Origin: DASROJ01 sp035646975 | GTDB lineage: Bacteria; Acidobacteriota; Polarisedimenticolia; JACPZX01; DASXTC01 | Length of the DNA stretch: 6,251 bases | Direction: 5' to 3' | NCBI GenBank assembly: GCA_035646975.1 | Contig: DASROJ010000114.1 | Span: 1 to 6,251, forward strand | Part shown: piece after piece, positions 1 through 5,701 of the stretch | How the letters are laid out: every line of letters starts with the position of its first letter | Numbering within the stretch: position 1 is the first letter of the stretch | Made by a program: the position numbers and the translations under genes | Notes under the pieces: generated by a model | Databases searched by the model: none | Told to the model about the DNA's origin: nothing | The model's input: only the letters and a program-made list of their open reading frames with translations

Positions 1-1
1 G

Positions 2-34
2 ATGTACGAGGCGGGCAAGCCGTATCGCGAGTAG
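2..34 (+). CDS. Possible C-terminal end of a truncated upstream gene
   Basis: An open frame enters from the left edge and reads MYEAGKPYRE before a TAG stop at 32-34. With only ten codons visible no family can be named, and an in-frame ATG at position 2 may simply be an internal methionine. The composition (charged, ending in YRE) is protein-like and the stop is followed by repeat-rich non-coding DNA, which fits a gene end. It could equally be chance reading through non-coding sequence. Sequence to the left of the window would settle it. Confidence 0.3.
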   Translation: MYEAGKPYRE

Positions 35-35
35 A

Positions 36-69
36 CGCGGGCGCGTGCCCACGACGCGCGGGCGCGTGC
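36..69. repeat. 13-bp direct repeat in intergenic DNA
   Basis: The 13-mer CGCGGGCGCGTGC occurs at 36-48 and again at 57-69, a 21-bp period, just before the large palindromic element. It is very GC-rich and partly self-complementary. It could be a remnant of local slippage or the edge of an older insertion. No function is apparent, and there is no T-tract that would make it an intrinsic terminator. Confidence 0.5.
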
Positions 70-72
70 TGA

Positions 73-301
73 CGTCGCGCTGACGCGGTCCGAATCGATG
101 GGCTGCGCCGCTACGCTCCCGCGCCGACGACTCCATCTCCGGGCAGGGTGACTCCGTCGTGGGGTCACGTACACGATTGACGTCGTGCATCGCACTCGAC
201 TGACTTCATCACCCTGCCCGGAGGGAGTCGTTGCCGGCGCTCCGCTGATGCGGCTTCGCCCATCATTCGGCCCGCGTTCGCTCGTCGGTCATCTCTGCCG
301 C
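73..301 (+). repeat. Long palindromic repeat element, copy A
   Basis: This 229-bp stretch recurs as its reverse complement at 2309-2537, without gaps and with nine differences (87, 89, 95, 98, 112, 170, 265, 277, 280), about 96% identity. Each copy is itself an imperfect palindrome. The nested arms are 84-88 with 272-276, 90-95 with 265-270, 97-103 with 258-264, 107-111 with 250-254, 121-126 with 235-240, and 128-151 with 209-230 (22 bp with a 2-nt bulge), about 51 pairs in all. The central 57 nt contain two smaller potential hairpins: 148-155 with 161-168, which would compete with the tip of the main stem, and one around 182-200. I see no coding potential conserved in it and no transposase nearby. 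In style it resembles ERIC- or MITE-like palindromic repeats, but I do not recognise a named family. Confidence 0.9.
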
Positions 302-314
302 ACGGGATAGTTCG

Positions 315-368
315 TCACCCTCGAGGCGGCTTCGCCCATCGTTCGGCCCGCGTTCGCTCGTCGGTCAT
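315..368 (+). repeat. Truncated third copy of the palindromic element (right arm only)
   Basis: Positions 327-368 repeat 251-292 of copy A with one mismatch (G at 341 against A at 265), an offset of 76 bp. Immediately before this, TCACCCT at 315-321 matches the start of copy A's right arm (209-215), so the piece looks like a right arm with an internal deletion. The base at 341 agrees with copy B, while 353 and 356 agree with copy A, so it is not a simple recent duplicate of either. It lies directly upstream of the first complete gene, and a spurious GTG-initiated extension of that gene would begin just after it. Confidence 0.8.
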
Positions 369-433
369 GTCTCGTGACGAGGCCGCGCGCGGAAGGGGCA
401 CACGAACGCCGGTTTGGGCTATCCTGTGCCGCG

Positions 434-1702
434 ATGCGAACCACCCCGATCGTCACGCTGCTCCTCGTCCTGCTGTCGATGCCGGCGCAGGCCCTTGCCG
501 CAATGGAAGAAGAGCACCATCACGCGCCGGCGGGGGAGTCGAACGAAAGCCCCGATCCGATGGTGGCGATGGACGCGATGGAGCCGATGAATCACTGGAT
601 GACGATGATTCACGGCTACGCCTTTCTCACCTTCAACCGTCAGGGGGGACCCTCCGGCGACCGGGCGTTCGAGTCGGAGAACCATTTCATGCTGATGGCG
701 ATGCGACGGTGGGGCGGCGGCAAGCTGTCGTTGCTCGGCACCTTCACCCTGGAGCCGGCCACCATCCCGCCCGGAGGCTACCCGTTGCTCTTCCAGCGCG
801 GCGAGACCTACAAGGGGGATCTGCTGGTGGATCGACAGCATCAACACGACCTGTTCATCCAACTCGCCGCGCGCTGGGACAGGCCGCTCTCCGAGCGGAC
901 GAGCTTCGGCGTCTATCTCGCTCCCGAGGGGGAGCCGGCCGTCGGGCCGACTGCGTATCCACATCGGCTTTCCGCGAGCGTCAATCCAATGAGCCCGCTT
1001 GCGCATCATAACCAGGACTCGACCCATCTGTCGGCCGATGTGGTCACGTTGTCGCTCGCAGTGCCCAGGGTGACTTTCGAGGCTTCGGCCTTTCACGGAG
1101 CCGAGCCTGACGAGCGACGATGGAACCTCGACCAAGGGGCCATCGACTCGTACGCCGGGCGGCTGACGATCAAGCCGGGCGCCGGGTTCTCCTTCCAGGT
1201 CTCGGCGGCGCGGCGAAAGGATCCCGAGGAACTCGAGCCGGGAGACCAGACGCGGCAGACTGCGTCGGTCGAGTACATGAAAAAAACGAATGATGGCTTT
1301 CTCGCCGCGACGCTCATCCTCGGCCGCAACCTGCTGGACGAAGGAACCGAGTGGGGCAACGGGCTGGAGGCGACCTGGAAGTTCCGCCGGAAGAATTTCA
1401 TCTACGGACGGGTCGAAAGCGTCGACCGTGATCTCGTCGAGCTGATCACCAAGCAGCAGCGTCCGGCCGGCGTGCCTCCGGAGCGTACCACCGTGCAGAC
1501 GGCCACGGCGGGCTTCGTGAGAAATGTTCCGCTGGGGATATTCCGCGACGACGTCGAAACCGGTCTTGGCGGTGCGGTCACCTTCTACCGCTTCGAAAGC
1601 GCGCTCGATGACACCTACGGCGACGTTCCCGTGTCGGCGCAGCTGTTCCTCAAGGTGGGCTTCAGTGGCGGCGGTATGGATCACTCCTCCATGCATCATT
1701 GA
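434..1702 (+). CDS. Exported outer-membrane beta-barrel-like protein with Met/His-rich ends
   Basis: This is a 422-residue protein with a clear signal peptide: MRTT, a hydrophobic core at residues 5-19, and cleavage probably after the Ala residues at 20-23. The mature start is rich in likely metal ligands (H28-30, M43, M46, M49, M52, H54, M56, M58). The rest alternates short polar and aromatic or hydrophobic stretches typical of an outer-membrane barrel. Motifs that look functional are RQHQHD (135-140) and LAHHNQDSTH (189-198). A strand-like segment ends at F410, the usual barrel terminus, but is followed by the extra tail SGGGMDHSSMHH. From memory, related proteins are conserved hypotheticals sometimes found near copper-resistance genes, and MDHSxM resembles motifs in CopA/CopB-type proteins. 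A copper role is inference. I chose ATG 434 because it starts the signal peptide; a GTG at 374 would add 20 unlikely residues and begins next to a repeat. There is no good ribosome binding site, but a TATCCT at 420-425 would put transcription start almost at the ATG, so the message may be leaderless. Confidence 0.8.
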   Translation: MRTTPIVTLLLVLLSMPAQALAAMEEEHHHAPAGESNESPDPMVAMDAMEPMNHWMTMIHGYAFLTFNRQGGPSGDRAFESENHFMLMAMRRWGGGKLSLLGTFTLEPATIPPGGYPLLFQRGETYKGDLLVDRQHQHDLFIQLAARWDRPLSERTSFGVYLAPEGEPAVGPTAYPHRLSASVNPMSPLAHHNQDSTHLSADVVTLSLAVPRVTFEASAFHGAEPDERRWNLDQGAIDSYAGRLTIKPGAGFSFQVSAARRKDPEELEPGDQTRQTASVEYMKKTNDGFLAATLILGRNLLDEGTEWGNGLEATWKFRRKNFIYGRVESVDRDLVELITKQQRPAGVPPERTTVQTATAGFVRNVPLGIFRDDVETGLGGAVTFYRFESALDDTYGDVPVSAQLFLKVGFSGGGMDHSSMHH

Positions 1703-1704
1703 AG

Positions 1705-1734
1705 TTGACTGCGCTGAACCCCTCGGGTTACGAT
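1705..1734 (+). promoter_or_regulatory. Candidate sigma70-like promoter for the sensor gene
   Basis: TTGACT at 1705-1710 (five of six consensus bases) is followed after 18 bp by TACGAT at 1729-1734 (four of six). It lies right after the stop of the barrel gene and about 80 bp before the next start codon. It would give the sensor gene its own transcript, although read-through from the upstream gene is equally possible. It is a match by eye only. Confidence 0.35.
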
Positions 1735-1802
1735 TCCCTCCTACCGTGAGGCATTGTGCCCACGCGTCATTGACCCCGCCGGGAGCGAACGCCCTGGCGA
1801 GT

Positions 1803-1807
1803 GGAGG
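1803..1807 (+). promoter_or_regulatory. Ribosome binding site that fixes the sensor start
   Basis: GGAGG lies 7 nt before ATG 1815. The reading frame is open back to 1524, deep inside the preceding gene. This site is the main reason for placing the start at 1815 instead of further upstream. Confidence 0.75.
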
Positions 1808-1814
1808 CCAACCG

Positions 1815-2297
1815 ATGAAGCCCGCAGTGATCTACTGGTGGAAGAACACGCGTCACGAAGTTTCGTTCGGTGTTCCCCTGGGAACTGGTTCCTCGAAAGA
1901 CGCCGGTACCTTCGATCCGAAGGGGCCGGCCGCAGGTTTCGTGGTCGGTGTCGTCGGAGTGATCGGCGTTCGTCGGCCACTGCGGTTCCTCACTCAGAAG
2001 CTTCAGCTTCGCGAAGACCAGGTCTCGCGGCTGGCGATCATCCTCGATGATCTCAAGACCGAGCGAGCCCAGGCCGCCGTGGACGACCGTCGCACCATCG
2101 CCTCGTTTGCCGATGCCGTGGAGGGCGAGACGTTCGGGGAAACGCGGGCGCGCGAAGGGCAGAGCCTGCGGGTCAGGAGCGCCGGGGCGATCAACGATTC
2201 CGTCGTGACCGCCCTGGGCCGGTTTCACGCGCTGCTCGACCCGGAACAGCGGCTGAAGCTCGCCGGTCTGATCCGATCCGGTGCCGTGACGCTCTGA
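1815..2297 (+). CDS. Periplasmic heavy-metal sensor, Spy/CpxP (LTXXQ)-like
   Basis: This is a 160-residue protein. A short N-terminal stretch (MKPAVIYWWKNTRHE) leads to one hydrophobic segment at about 39-51, followed by GVRRPLRFL (51-59). The rest is an Arg/Glu-rich, mostly helical domain with TQKLQLREDQVSRL (60-73), LDDLKTERAQAAVDDRRT (78-94) and the closing LDPEQRLKLAGLI (141-153). LDPEQR corresponds to the LTPEQ-type signature of Spy/CpxP and CnrX-like sensors, which act as membrane-anchored periplasmic helical hairpins that bind metal or misfolded protein. The FGVRRPLRFL-like entry and the KTERAQAAVDDRRT segment match what I recall of proteins annotated as periplasmic heavy-metal sensors. 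The domain carries almost no His or Cys, so direct metal binding is not evident. No sigma factor, anti-sigma partner or efflux pump is in the window. The gene lies 112 bp after the barrel gene on the same strand and 11 bp before repeat copy B. Confidence 0.75.
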   Translation: MKPAVIYWWKNTRHEVSFGVPLGTGSSKDAGTFDPKGPAAGFVVGVVGVIGVRRPLRFLTQKLQLREDQVSRLAIILDDLKTERAQAAVDDRRTIASFADAVEGETFGETRAREGQSLRVRSAGAINDSVVTALGRFHALLDPEQRLKLAGLIRSGAVTL

Positions 2298-2308
2298 CCT
2301 GGCCGTCT

Positions 2309-2537
2309 GCGGCAGAGATGACCGACGAGTGATCGCGGGCCGAACGATGGGCGAAGCCGCATCAGCGGAGCGCCGGCAACGACTCCCTCCGGGCAGGGTG
2401 ATGAAGTCAGTCGAGTGCGATGCACGACGTCAATCGTGTGCGTGACCCCACGACGGAGTCACCCTGCCCGGAGATGGAGTCGTCGGCGCGGGAGCGTGGC
2501 GGCGCAGCCCACCGGTTCGGCCAGCGTCAGCGCGACG
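2309..2537 (-). repeat. Long palindromic repeat element, copy B (inverted)
   Basis: This is the reverse complement of 73-301: position x in copy A pairs with 2610-x here, without gaps and with nine differences. Relative to copy A's predicted stem, T95/A265 has become C95/G265 (bases 2515 and 2345 here), which keeps the pair. A98 has become G, still a G-U pair in RNA of that orientation. Position 89 gains a pair with 271, whereas 87 and 277 lose one. The changes at 112 and 170 fall in unpaired parts. The element fills the gap between the sensor gene and the promoter of the peptidase gene. A chance open frame beginning at ATG 2420 runs through it into the peptidase but is not believed to be translated. 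Confidence 0.9.
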
Positions 2538-2547
2538 CACGATCTTC

Positions 2548-2576
2548 TTCCGACACGGCCGCGATACGTGTATCAT
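2548..2576 (+). promoter_or_regulatory. Candidate sigma70-like promoter for the S9 peptidase gene
   Basis: TTCCGA (2548-2553), a 17-bp spacer and TATCAT (2571-2576, five of six consensus bases) lie 10 bp outside repeat copy B. Transcription would start near 2583 and give a leader of about 26 nt carrying the strong AAGGAGG. The -10 match is good and the -35 is weak. Confidence 0.45.
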
Positions 2577-2597
2577 CGGCGCCTCTGAACTCAATCC

Positions 2598-2604
2598 AAG
2601 GAGG
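2598..2604 (+). promoter_or_regulatory. Strong ribosome binding site deciding the peptidase start
   Basis: AAGGAGG is complementary to the 16S rRNA 3' end and lies 4 nt before ATG 2609, slightly close but strong. It rules out the longer in-frame start at 2420, which would begin inside the palindromic repeat and bury the signal peptide. Confidence 0.85.
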
Positions 2605-2608
2605 CCCC

Positions 2609-4642
2609 ATGCTTGCGCTCTCCCTTGCCCTGCTGCTCATTTCGCCGCCGGCGGCGCCGTCGCACGAGGCATCGCTGAAGACCCGCCTCAACGTCGAGGA
2701 CTATCTCGATTGGGAGCAGGTCAGCGACCCCAGGATCTCACCGGATGGCACGCGGATCCTCTACACGCGTCAGTGGGTCAACCGGATGGAGGACAAATGG
2801 GACTCCGCAATCTGGATCATGAACGCGGACGGCTCGAAGAACCGCTTCCTGGTGGAAGGCTCCGGCGCCCGCTGGTCCCCCGATGGCACCCGCATCGCGT
2901 ATCTGGCCGAGGGGGCGCCGAAGGGGATGCAGCTGTTCACGCGCTGGATGGACGCGGAGGGGGGCACTTCGCAAATCACGCGGCTGGATGAACCCCCATC
3001 CAACTTCAAATGGTCGCCGGACGGCAGGAGCATCGCCTTCACGATGGTCGTGCCGAAGAAAGACAACTGGAAGATCGACATGCCGGAGGCGCCCAAAGGC
3101 TCGAAATGGACCGACCCGCCGCGTCTCATCGAGACGCGAAACTTCCGGGCGGATCGGCAGGGGTTTCTCAAGGAGGGGTTCACGCACATCTTCGTGGTGA
3201 CCGCCGATGGCGGCACACCCCGTCAGATCACCGAGGGAAGCTGGAACGTCGGCGGGCGGCCTGAGGGGCTTCCCTTCGCCCTGAGCATCGACTGGACGCG
3301 CGACGGCAGGGAAATCGTCTTCGACGGGCTCAAGGAGAGCGACGCCGAGAACCGTTATCGTGAGTCGCACATCTACGCCGTCGATGTGGCGACTCTCGAA
3401 ATCCGCCAGATTACGCGGAGCAAGGGGCCGTGGGTGAACCCGGTCGTGTCGGCGGATGGCTCGAAGATCGCCTTCACGGGATACGAGTGGACGCCTCAGA
3501 CCTACAAGACAGAGGAGCTGTACGTCATCAATCGCGATGGCACCGGGATGCGGCGCATCTCGGGCGATCTCGATCGCGACCCCGAGAACCTGCATTGGGC
3601 GCCGGATGGAAGCGGCGTCTACTTCACCGCCGAGGATCGGGGCTCGAGCAACGTGATGTTCTCGGCGGCTTCCGGCGCCACCGGCTCGCGGAAAATCACC
3701 GACGGGACCCACATGCTGTCGCTCAGCTCGATCGACTCCAAGGGATTCGCGGTGGGGGTGAGGAGCGCGCCGAAGGAGCCTGGCGAGGTGGTGAGGTTCA
3801 GCCTTGCGACGCCGAAGGAGATCAACAGGCTCACCCATGTCAACGACGATGTGCTGGCCGGCAAGCTGCTCGGCGACGTCGACACGATCTGGTACGGCTC
3901 TACCGGCGGGACGAAGATCCAGGGCTGGATCGTCAGGCCTCCCGGCTTCGACAAGAGCAGAAAGTATCCGCTCATCCTGCACATCCATGGCGGACCGCAC
4001 GCGATGTACAACGTCGGATTCAACTACTCGTTCCAGAACCTTGCCGCCAACGGTTACGTCGTGCTGTACACCAATCCGCGCGGCAGCACCGGTTACGGCA
4101 CCCTGTTTGGCAACGCGATCGACAACGACTACCCCGGCGTCGATTACGAGGACCTCATGGCCGGGGTGGACGAGATGCTCAAGCTCGGCTACATCGACGA
4201 AAAGCGGATGTACGTCACCGGCGTGAGCGGAGGCGGTGTGCTGTCGTCCTGGATTATCGGGCACAACGACAGGTTCGCGGCGGCCGCGGTGCGCGCGCCG
4301 GTGATCGACTGGATCAGCTTTGCCGGCACCACCGACATCACCGAATGGGGATATTACCGCTATCGCAAGTATCCCTGGGACGATCCCAATCTCTGGTTGA
4401 GCCACTCCCCGCTGATGTACGTGAAGCACGTCAAGACACCTGCGCTGCTGATGACGGGCGAGCTGGATCTGAGGACTCCGATGGGGCAGACGGAGGAGTA
4501 CTTCCAGGCGTTGCGAGCGCTGGGAGTGCCGTGCGCGTTGCTGCGTTTCGCGGGGGAATATCACGGCACCGGCTCGAAGCCTTCGAACTTCATGCGGACA
4601 CAGCTCTACCTGATGAGCTGGTTCGGCAAATACGGGGGCTGA
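2609..4642 (+). CDS. Exported S9-family serine peptidase (prolyl oligopeptidase / acylaminoacyl-peptidase type)
   Basis: This 677-residue protein matches the usual S9B/S9C length. The N-terminus MLALSLALLLISPPAAP is a signal-peptide-like hydrophobic stretch, though without the usual basic residues, so a periplasmic location is likely. Residues 30-410 form a beta-propeller of WD40-like (PD40/TolB-type) blades, seen as repeated xxxSPDGxxIxxT motifs near 43, 90, 136, 230, 281 and 331. Residues ~435-677 form the alpha/beta-hydrolase peptidase domain. It contains HIHGGPHAMY (458-467, oxyanion region), TNPRGSTGYG (488-497), nucleophile S540 in TGVSGGG, D620 in GELDLRTP and H652 in EYHGTG, so the catalytic triad is complete. 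The nucleophile motif GVSGGG differs slightly from the common GGSYGG. Such enzymes release dipeptides or acyl-amino acids from short peptides, the propeller limiting access of large substrates. Exact specificity cannot be read from the sequence. A candidate promoter and a strong ribosome binding site precede it, so it is probably transcribed independently of the metal genes. Confidence 0.96.
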   Translation: MLALSLALLLISPPAAPSHEASLKTRLNVEDYLDWEQVSDPRISPDGTRILYTRQWVNRMEDKWDSAIWIMNADGSKNRFLVEGSGARWSPDGTRIAYLAEGAPKGMQLFTRWMDAEGGTSQITRLDEPPSNFKWSPDGRSIAFTMVVPKKDNWKIDMPEAPKGSKWTDPPRLIETRNFRADRQGFLKEGFTHIFVVTADGGTPRQITEGSWNVGGRPEGLPFALSIDWTRDGREIVFDGLKESDAENRYRESHIYAVDVATLEIRQITRSKGPWVNPVVSADGSKIAFTGYEWTPQTYKTEELYVINRDGTGMRRISGDLDRDPENLHWAPDGSGVYFTAEDRGSSNVMFSAASGATGSRKITDGTHMLSLSSIDSKGFAVGVRSAPKEPGEVVRFSLATPKEINRLTHVNDDVLAGKLLGDVDTIWYGSTGGTKIQGWIVRPPGFDKSRKYPLILHIHGGPHAMYNVGFNYSFQNLAANGYVVLYTNPRGSTGYGTLFGNAIDNDYPGVDYEDLMAGVDEMLKLGYIDEKRMYVTGVSGGGVLSSWIIGHNDRFAAAAVRAPVIDWISFAGTTDITEWGYYRYRKYPWDDPNLWLSHSPLMYVKHVKTPALLMTGELDLRTPMGQTEEYFQALRALGVPCALLRFAGEYHGTGSKPSNFMRTQLYLMSWFGKYGG

Positions 4643-4736
4643 AGGTGGCGGAACACCCCATCTCGATCAAGGATAGGTGGCGGCCCGCGGATGCGAGGCG
4701 GGGAAACGGGCAGGTCATCAACCGGGGCATTTGATC

Positions 4737-4742
4737 AAGGAG
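4737..4742 (+). promoter_or_regulatory. Ribosome binding site of the DUF1059-like gene
   Basis: AAGGAG lies 6 nt before ATG 4749. An earlier ATG at 4744 is closed by a stop after one further codon, and an in-frame ATG at 4677 has no comparable site, so this sequence selects 4749. Confidence 0.75.
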
Positions 4743-4748
4743 AATGGA

Positions 4749-4940
4749 ATGACCGAAGCAAAGCGCAAGGTGGCCGATTGCAGGCTGTATCCCAGCGAGA
4801 AGAATTGCAGCCTCTACATCGCCGGCACCGAGGAGGAAGTGCTGAGAGTCGCCGTGAAGCACGCCGTGGATGACCACGGACATGCGGACAGTCCCGAGCT
4901 CAGGAGTCAGCTCCGGCAGATGCTGCGGGACGAGAAATGA
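4749..4940 (+). CDS. Small DUF1059-like protein of unknown function
   Basis: This is a 63-residue soluble protein with no signal peptide or membrane segment. The sequence has the pattern KVADCRLYPSEKNC (residues 7-20), then GTEEEVLRVAVKHAVDDHGH (26-45) and SPELRSQLRQML (48-59). It matches what I recall of short bacterial proteins annotated as DUF1059: two conserved Cys (C11, C20), an EEEVL helix and an HGH-containing segment. No biochemical role is established for the family to my knowledge. The Cys and His residues could bind a metal, but that is a guess. Its stop overlaps the start of the dioxygenase gene (ATGA at 4937-4940), so the two are almost certainly translationally coupled. It begins 106 bp after the peptidase stop, in DNA where I see no clear promoter or terminator. 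Confidence 0.78.
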   Translation: MTEAKRKVADCRLYPSEKNCSLYIAGTEEEVLRVAVKHAVDDHGHADSPELRSQLRQMLRDEK

Positions 4941-5701
4941 CCCCACGGTCCCTGGCCGGCCATGCAGGTATGCTCGGCATAGCAGGCATGGCAGCCATGG
5001 CCCCCATGCTCGTCGCGATCGGCGCCTGGAGCCCGGCCTGCGCCGGAGAAGAGCCATCCATGGTGGCGCCGCCCGGAGACGAGACCGCCGACGTGGCCGC
5101 GCTGATCGATCGGGCGGCAGCGGCGCTCAAGGCAGGCACGACCACCGGCAACCTGCTCGCCGATCCGGGCTACATGGCGGCGCACGCCTGGCCGCGTTTT
5201 CGCAAACTGATCAGCGACAATGCGACCTCCTCGTCAACGCTTCTCGTCACACCGGCGGAGCCGGGTGAGCCGATGATCGTCACCGGCTCCGTGAGGCGAT
5301 CCGACGGCCGGCCTCTGGGCGCGGCGCGCGTCTATGTCTACCAGACCAGCGCGAAGGGATGGTATTCGGACAAGGCGCCGCACGTCTCCGGCATGGAAGG
5401 CGACACGCGCCACGCGCGACTGTTCGGCTACATGCTCGCCGATCCGGAAGGGAAGTTCGAGTTCCGCACGGTGCATCCGACCGGCTACCCTCGCAGCGAT
5501 CTTCCCGCACACATACACATCATGGTCACTCCGGCCGGTGGTTCCTCGCCCGGACTGGTTTCGGAGATCCGGTTCGACGACGATCCGCGGATGACCGAGC
5601 CGATGAAGGAAAGCTCGCGGCGCGAAGGGTATCTGGTCTGCCACGTCACGAGCGATCCGGACGGCACGAAACGCGTGCGCGCCGACTTCACCGTGCCCTA
5701 G
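4937..5701 (+). CDS. Exported intradiol ring-cleavage dioxygenase
   Basis: This is a 254-residue protein. The N-terminus (MTPRSLAGHAGMLGIAGMAA...) is a signal peptide with a hydrophobic core at about 11-30 and probable cleavage after ACA near residue 36. Residues ~110-254 form the protocatechuate/catechol 1,2-dioxygenase fold. Its segments are VTGSVRRSDGRPLGAARVYVYQT, the start of the beta-sandwich (115-137), then GWY (Y143), FGYMLADPEGKFEFRTV (163-179), GYP (Y184) and PAHIHIMV (H192, H194). The non-haem Fe(III) ligand set of two Tyr and two His is complete, so it should be active. Family enzymes open catechol-type rings between the two hydroxyls using O2. Catabolic members are cytoplasmic; this one belongs to the exported, shorter group whose natural substrates are poorly known. 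Residues 50-100 are a small helical linker without a recognisable domain. The start overlaps the stop of the DUF1059-like gene by ATGA. The 3' end overlaps the convergent ada-type gene by 14 bp. Confidence 0.93.
   Translation: MTPRSLAGHAGMLGIAGMAAMAPMLVAIGAWSPACAGEEPSMVAPPGDETADVAALIDRAAAALKAGTTTGNLLADPGYMAAHAWPRFRKLISDNATSSSTLLVTPAEPGEPMIVTGSVRRSDGRPLGAARVYVYQTSAKGWYSDKAPHVSGMEGDTRHARLFGYMLADPEGKFEFRTVHPTGYPRSDLPAHIHIMVTPAGGSSPGLVSEIRFDDDPRMTEPMKESSRREGYLVCHVTSDPDGTKRVRADFTVP

Noticed and set aside
137..223. Hairpin in the repeat as an intrinsic terminator
   Set aside because: The 15-bp perfect stem has a 57-nt loop and no following T-tract, so it does not have the form of a Rho-independent terminator.
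73..368. CRISPR array or integron attC array
   Set aside because: There are no regularly spaced short repeats with unique spacers, and I could not find the core-site sequences expected at attC ends. No cas genes or integrase are present.
419..1699. Long minus-strand open frame (426 codons) antisense to the barrel-like gene
   Set aside because: It mirrors the codons of a gene with a signal peptide and barrel-like pattern. Its translation is Arg/His-rich without recognisable motifs, as expected from antisense shadows in GC-rich DNA.
1524..1814. Upstream extension of the sensor reading frame into the barrel gene
   Set aside because: It overlaps coding sequence in another frame, whereas GGAGG sits at the right distance before ATG 1815.
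2420..2608. N-terminal extension of the peptidase starting within repeat copy B
   Set aside because: A strong AAGGAGG and a signal peptide mark ATG 2609 as the start, and the extension would translate the palindromic repeat.
2738..4564. Minus-strand open frame of 608 codons opposite the S9 peptidase
   Set aside because: The plus strand encodes a complete peptidase with its triad and propeller motifs. The antisense product has low-complexity Arg/Val/His composition and no domain.
3430..4734. Plus-strand 434-codon frame overlapping the peptidase and extending past its stop
   Set aside because: It is an Arg-rich out-of-frame translation of conserved peptidase sequence. The extension over 4643-4734 has no ribosome binding site of its own.
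4665..4741. Repeated 9-mer GATCAAGGA at 4665-4673 and 4733-4741
   Set aside because: The second instance is largely the ribosome binding site. Two short matches in a 106-bp gap are not enough to suggest an operator.
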